NCBI GenBank assembly: GCA_050952225.1
Contig: JBMNKL010000003.1
Span: forward strand, 248,001-312,000
DNA length: 64,000 nucleotides
DNA from: JBMNKL01 sp050952225
GTDB taxonomy: Bacteria > Bacillota > Clostridia > Acetivibrionales > DTU013
Reading direction: 5' to 3'
In this document: piece by piece, positions 63,699 through 64,000 of the stretch
Position numbering within the stretch: the first letter of the stretch is position 1
Layout of the letters: each line of letters begins with the position of its first letter
Notes under the pieces: generated by a model
The model's input: only the letters and a program-made list of their open reading frames with translations
Databases searched by the model: none
What the model was told of the DNA's origin: nothing
Made by a program: the position numbers and the translations under genes

Positions 63699-63923
63699 TT
63701 ATAAATTTATAATCTCATCAAAGGTGATAAGTTCTATATTTCCAAGTTTTTTTGATTTATCGGTGCAGCTTTTGGTAAAACCAGTCTTGGCGAAAAGGTT
63801 AAGATGAGCATTGGCGAAGTTGAATAGCTTGCTTTTTTCAACAAGCTTATCAAGAACGGAAATGTCAATGTTTTCGTTTGTCCATTTACATTCGCAGGAA
63901 AGAGCATATCGCGCAGAAAAGTT
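63699..63923 (-). pseudogene. C-terminal fragment of a DUF234-type ATPase
   Basis: The reverse strand reads about 75 residues with SCECKWTNENIDISVLDKLV, then LNLFAKTGFTKSCTD, ending FDEIINL. This is like the nuclease-like DUF234 end of archaeal-type ATPases. The frame meets a stop on its upstream side near 63926, so the ATPase part is not joined in this window. It is either a relic or hit by a frameshift. Confidence 0.5.
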
Positions 63924-63940
63924 TTACCGGATATCGGGGC

Positions 63941-63964
63941 CAGGTGGAGTATTACCTCCACCTG
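63941..63964. repeat. Perfect short hairpin at window end
   Basis: CAGGTGGAG and CTCCACCTG are exact reverse complements around a six-base loop, and CCACCTGG recurs at 63974-63981. It may be the start of a larger repeat beyond the window. Confidence 0.5.
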
Positions 63965-64000
63965 CACTGAATACCACCTGGTACAAGGCGGTTAATTTTT

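Noticed and set aside
63734..63967. Reverse reading frame of 77 codons starting MQVEVILHLAPISG
   Set aside because: The frame next to it reads as the end of a DUF234-type protein; this one has no ribosome site or family pattern.
1..64000. CRISPR arrays, tRNA and rRNA genes
   Set aside because: I saw no regularly spaced repeats, no cloverleaf with GTTCGA-like arm in a plausible setting, and no rRNA sequence.

Overview
The window looks like chromosomal DNA of a spore-forming, Gram-positive, cellulolytic or xylanolytic clostridium, probably near the Acetivibrio/Thermoclostridium/Ruminiclostridium group. The grounds are a complete spoIIIAA-AH operon, spoVM, spoIVB, spo0A, a yteA-like gene, AmaP/Asp23 genes, an Ile T-box, a clostridial-type ileS, and a secreted CBM22-GH10-CBM9-SLH xylanase. 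This placement rests on gene content and remembered family features, not on a search. Layout: 1-2.9 kb, 3' end of purL, a long palindrome and nth. 3.1-9.2 kb, a diguanylate cyclase, the very short spoVM, rpmB (reverse), recG, rsmD, coaD and a coiled-coil protein. 9.2-16.3 kb, ylbJ and ilvE (reverse), yqeG, aroE, a prepilin peptidase, comFB, aroQ, efp and lepB; most of these carry frame breaks. 16.5-21.9 kb, spoIIIAA-AH. 22-30.6 kb, asp23-amaP-DUF2273-nusB-xseA-xseB-ispA, then a large structured RNA that I call OLE RNA, its membrane partner gene oapA, dxs and tlyA. 30.7-36.4 kb, an IS30 remnant followed by a catabolic island (two sugar epimerases, a URO-D-family protein, a zinc alcohol dehydrogenase, a creatininase-family hydrolase) resembling the Thermotoga-type inositol route. 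36.6-42.2 kb, nadK-argR-recN-spoIVB-spo0A. 42.3-56.4 kb, a MerR-like regulator, repeats, a PLP enzyme, a HlyD-like protein, yggS, sepF, divIVA, T-box-ileS, aroB, two small genes and a GGDEF-EAL protein. 56.4-64 kb, dinB under a LexA box, a dead antitoxin gene, the surface xylanase, an isochorismatase-like hydrolase and fragments. How it fits together: the OLE RNA and oapA sit inside the conserved xse-ispA-dxs isoprenoid operon, which is the setting known for OLE ribonucleoproteins and is the most distinctive system here. The order ispA-dxs-tlyA-(nadK)-argR-recN-spoIVB-spo0A is ancestral in Firmicutes, so the 30.7-36.4 kb catabolic block looks inserted. Quality caution: at least ten genes, including the essential ileS and the sporulation master regulator spo0A, are split by single-base indels that are repaired by adding or removing one base. 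The simplest reading is sequencing or assembly error rather than gene death. These loci are typed pseudogene only because the reading frame as given is broken. I saw no rRNA, tRNA or CRISPR array.
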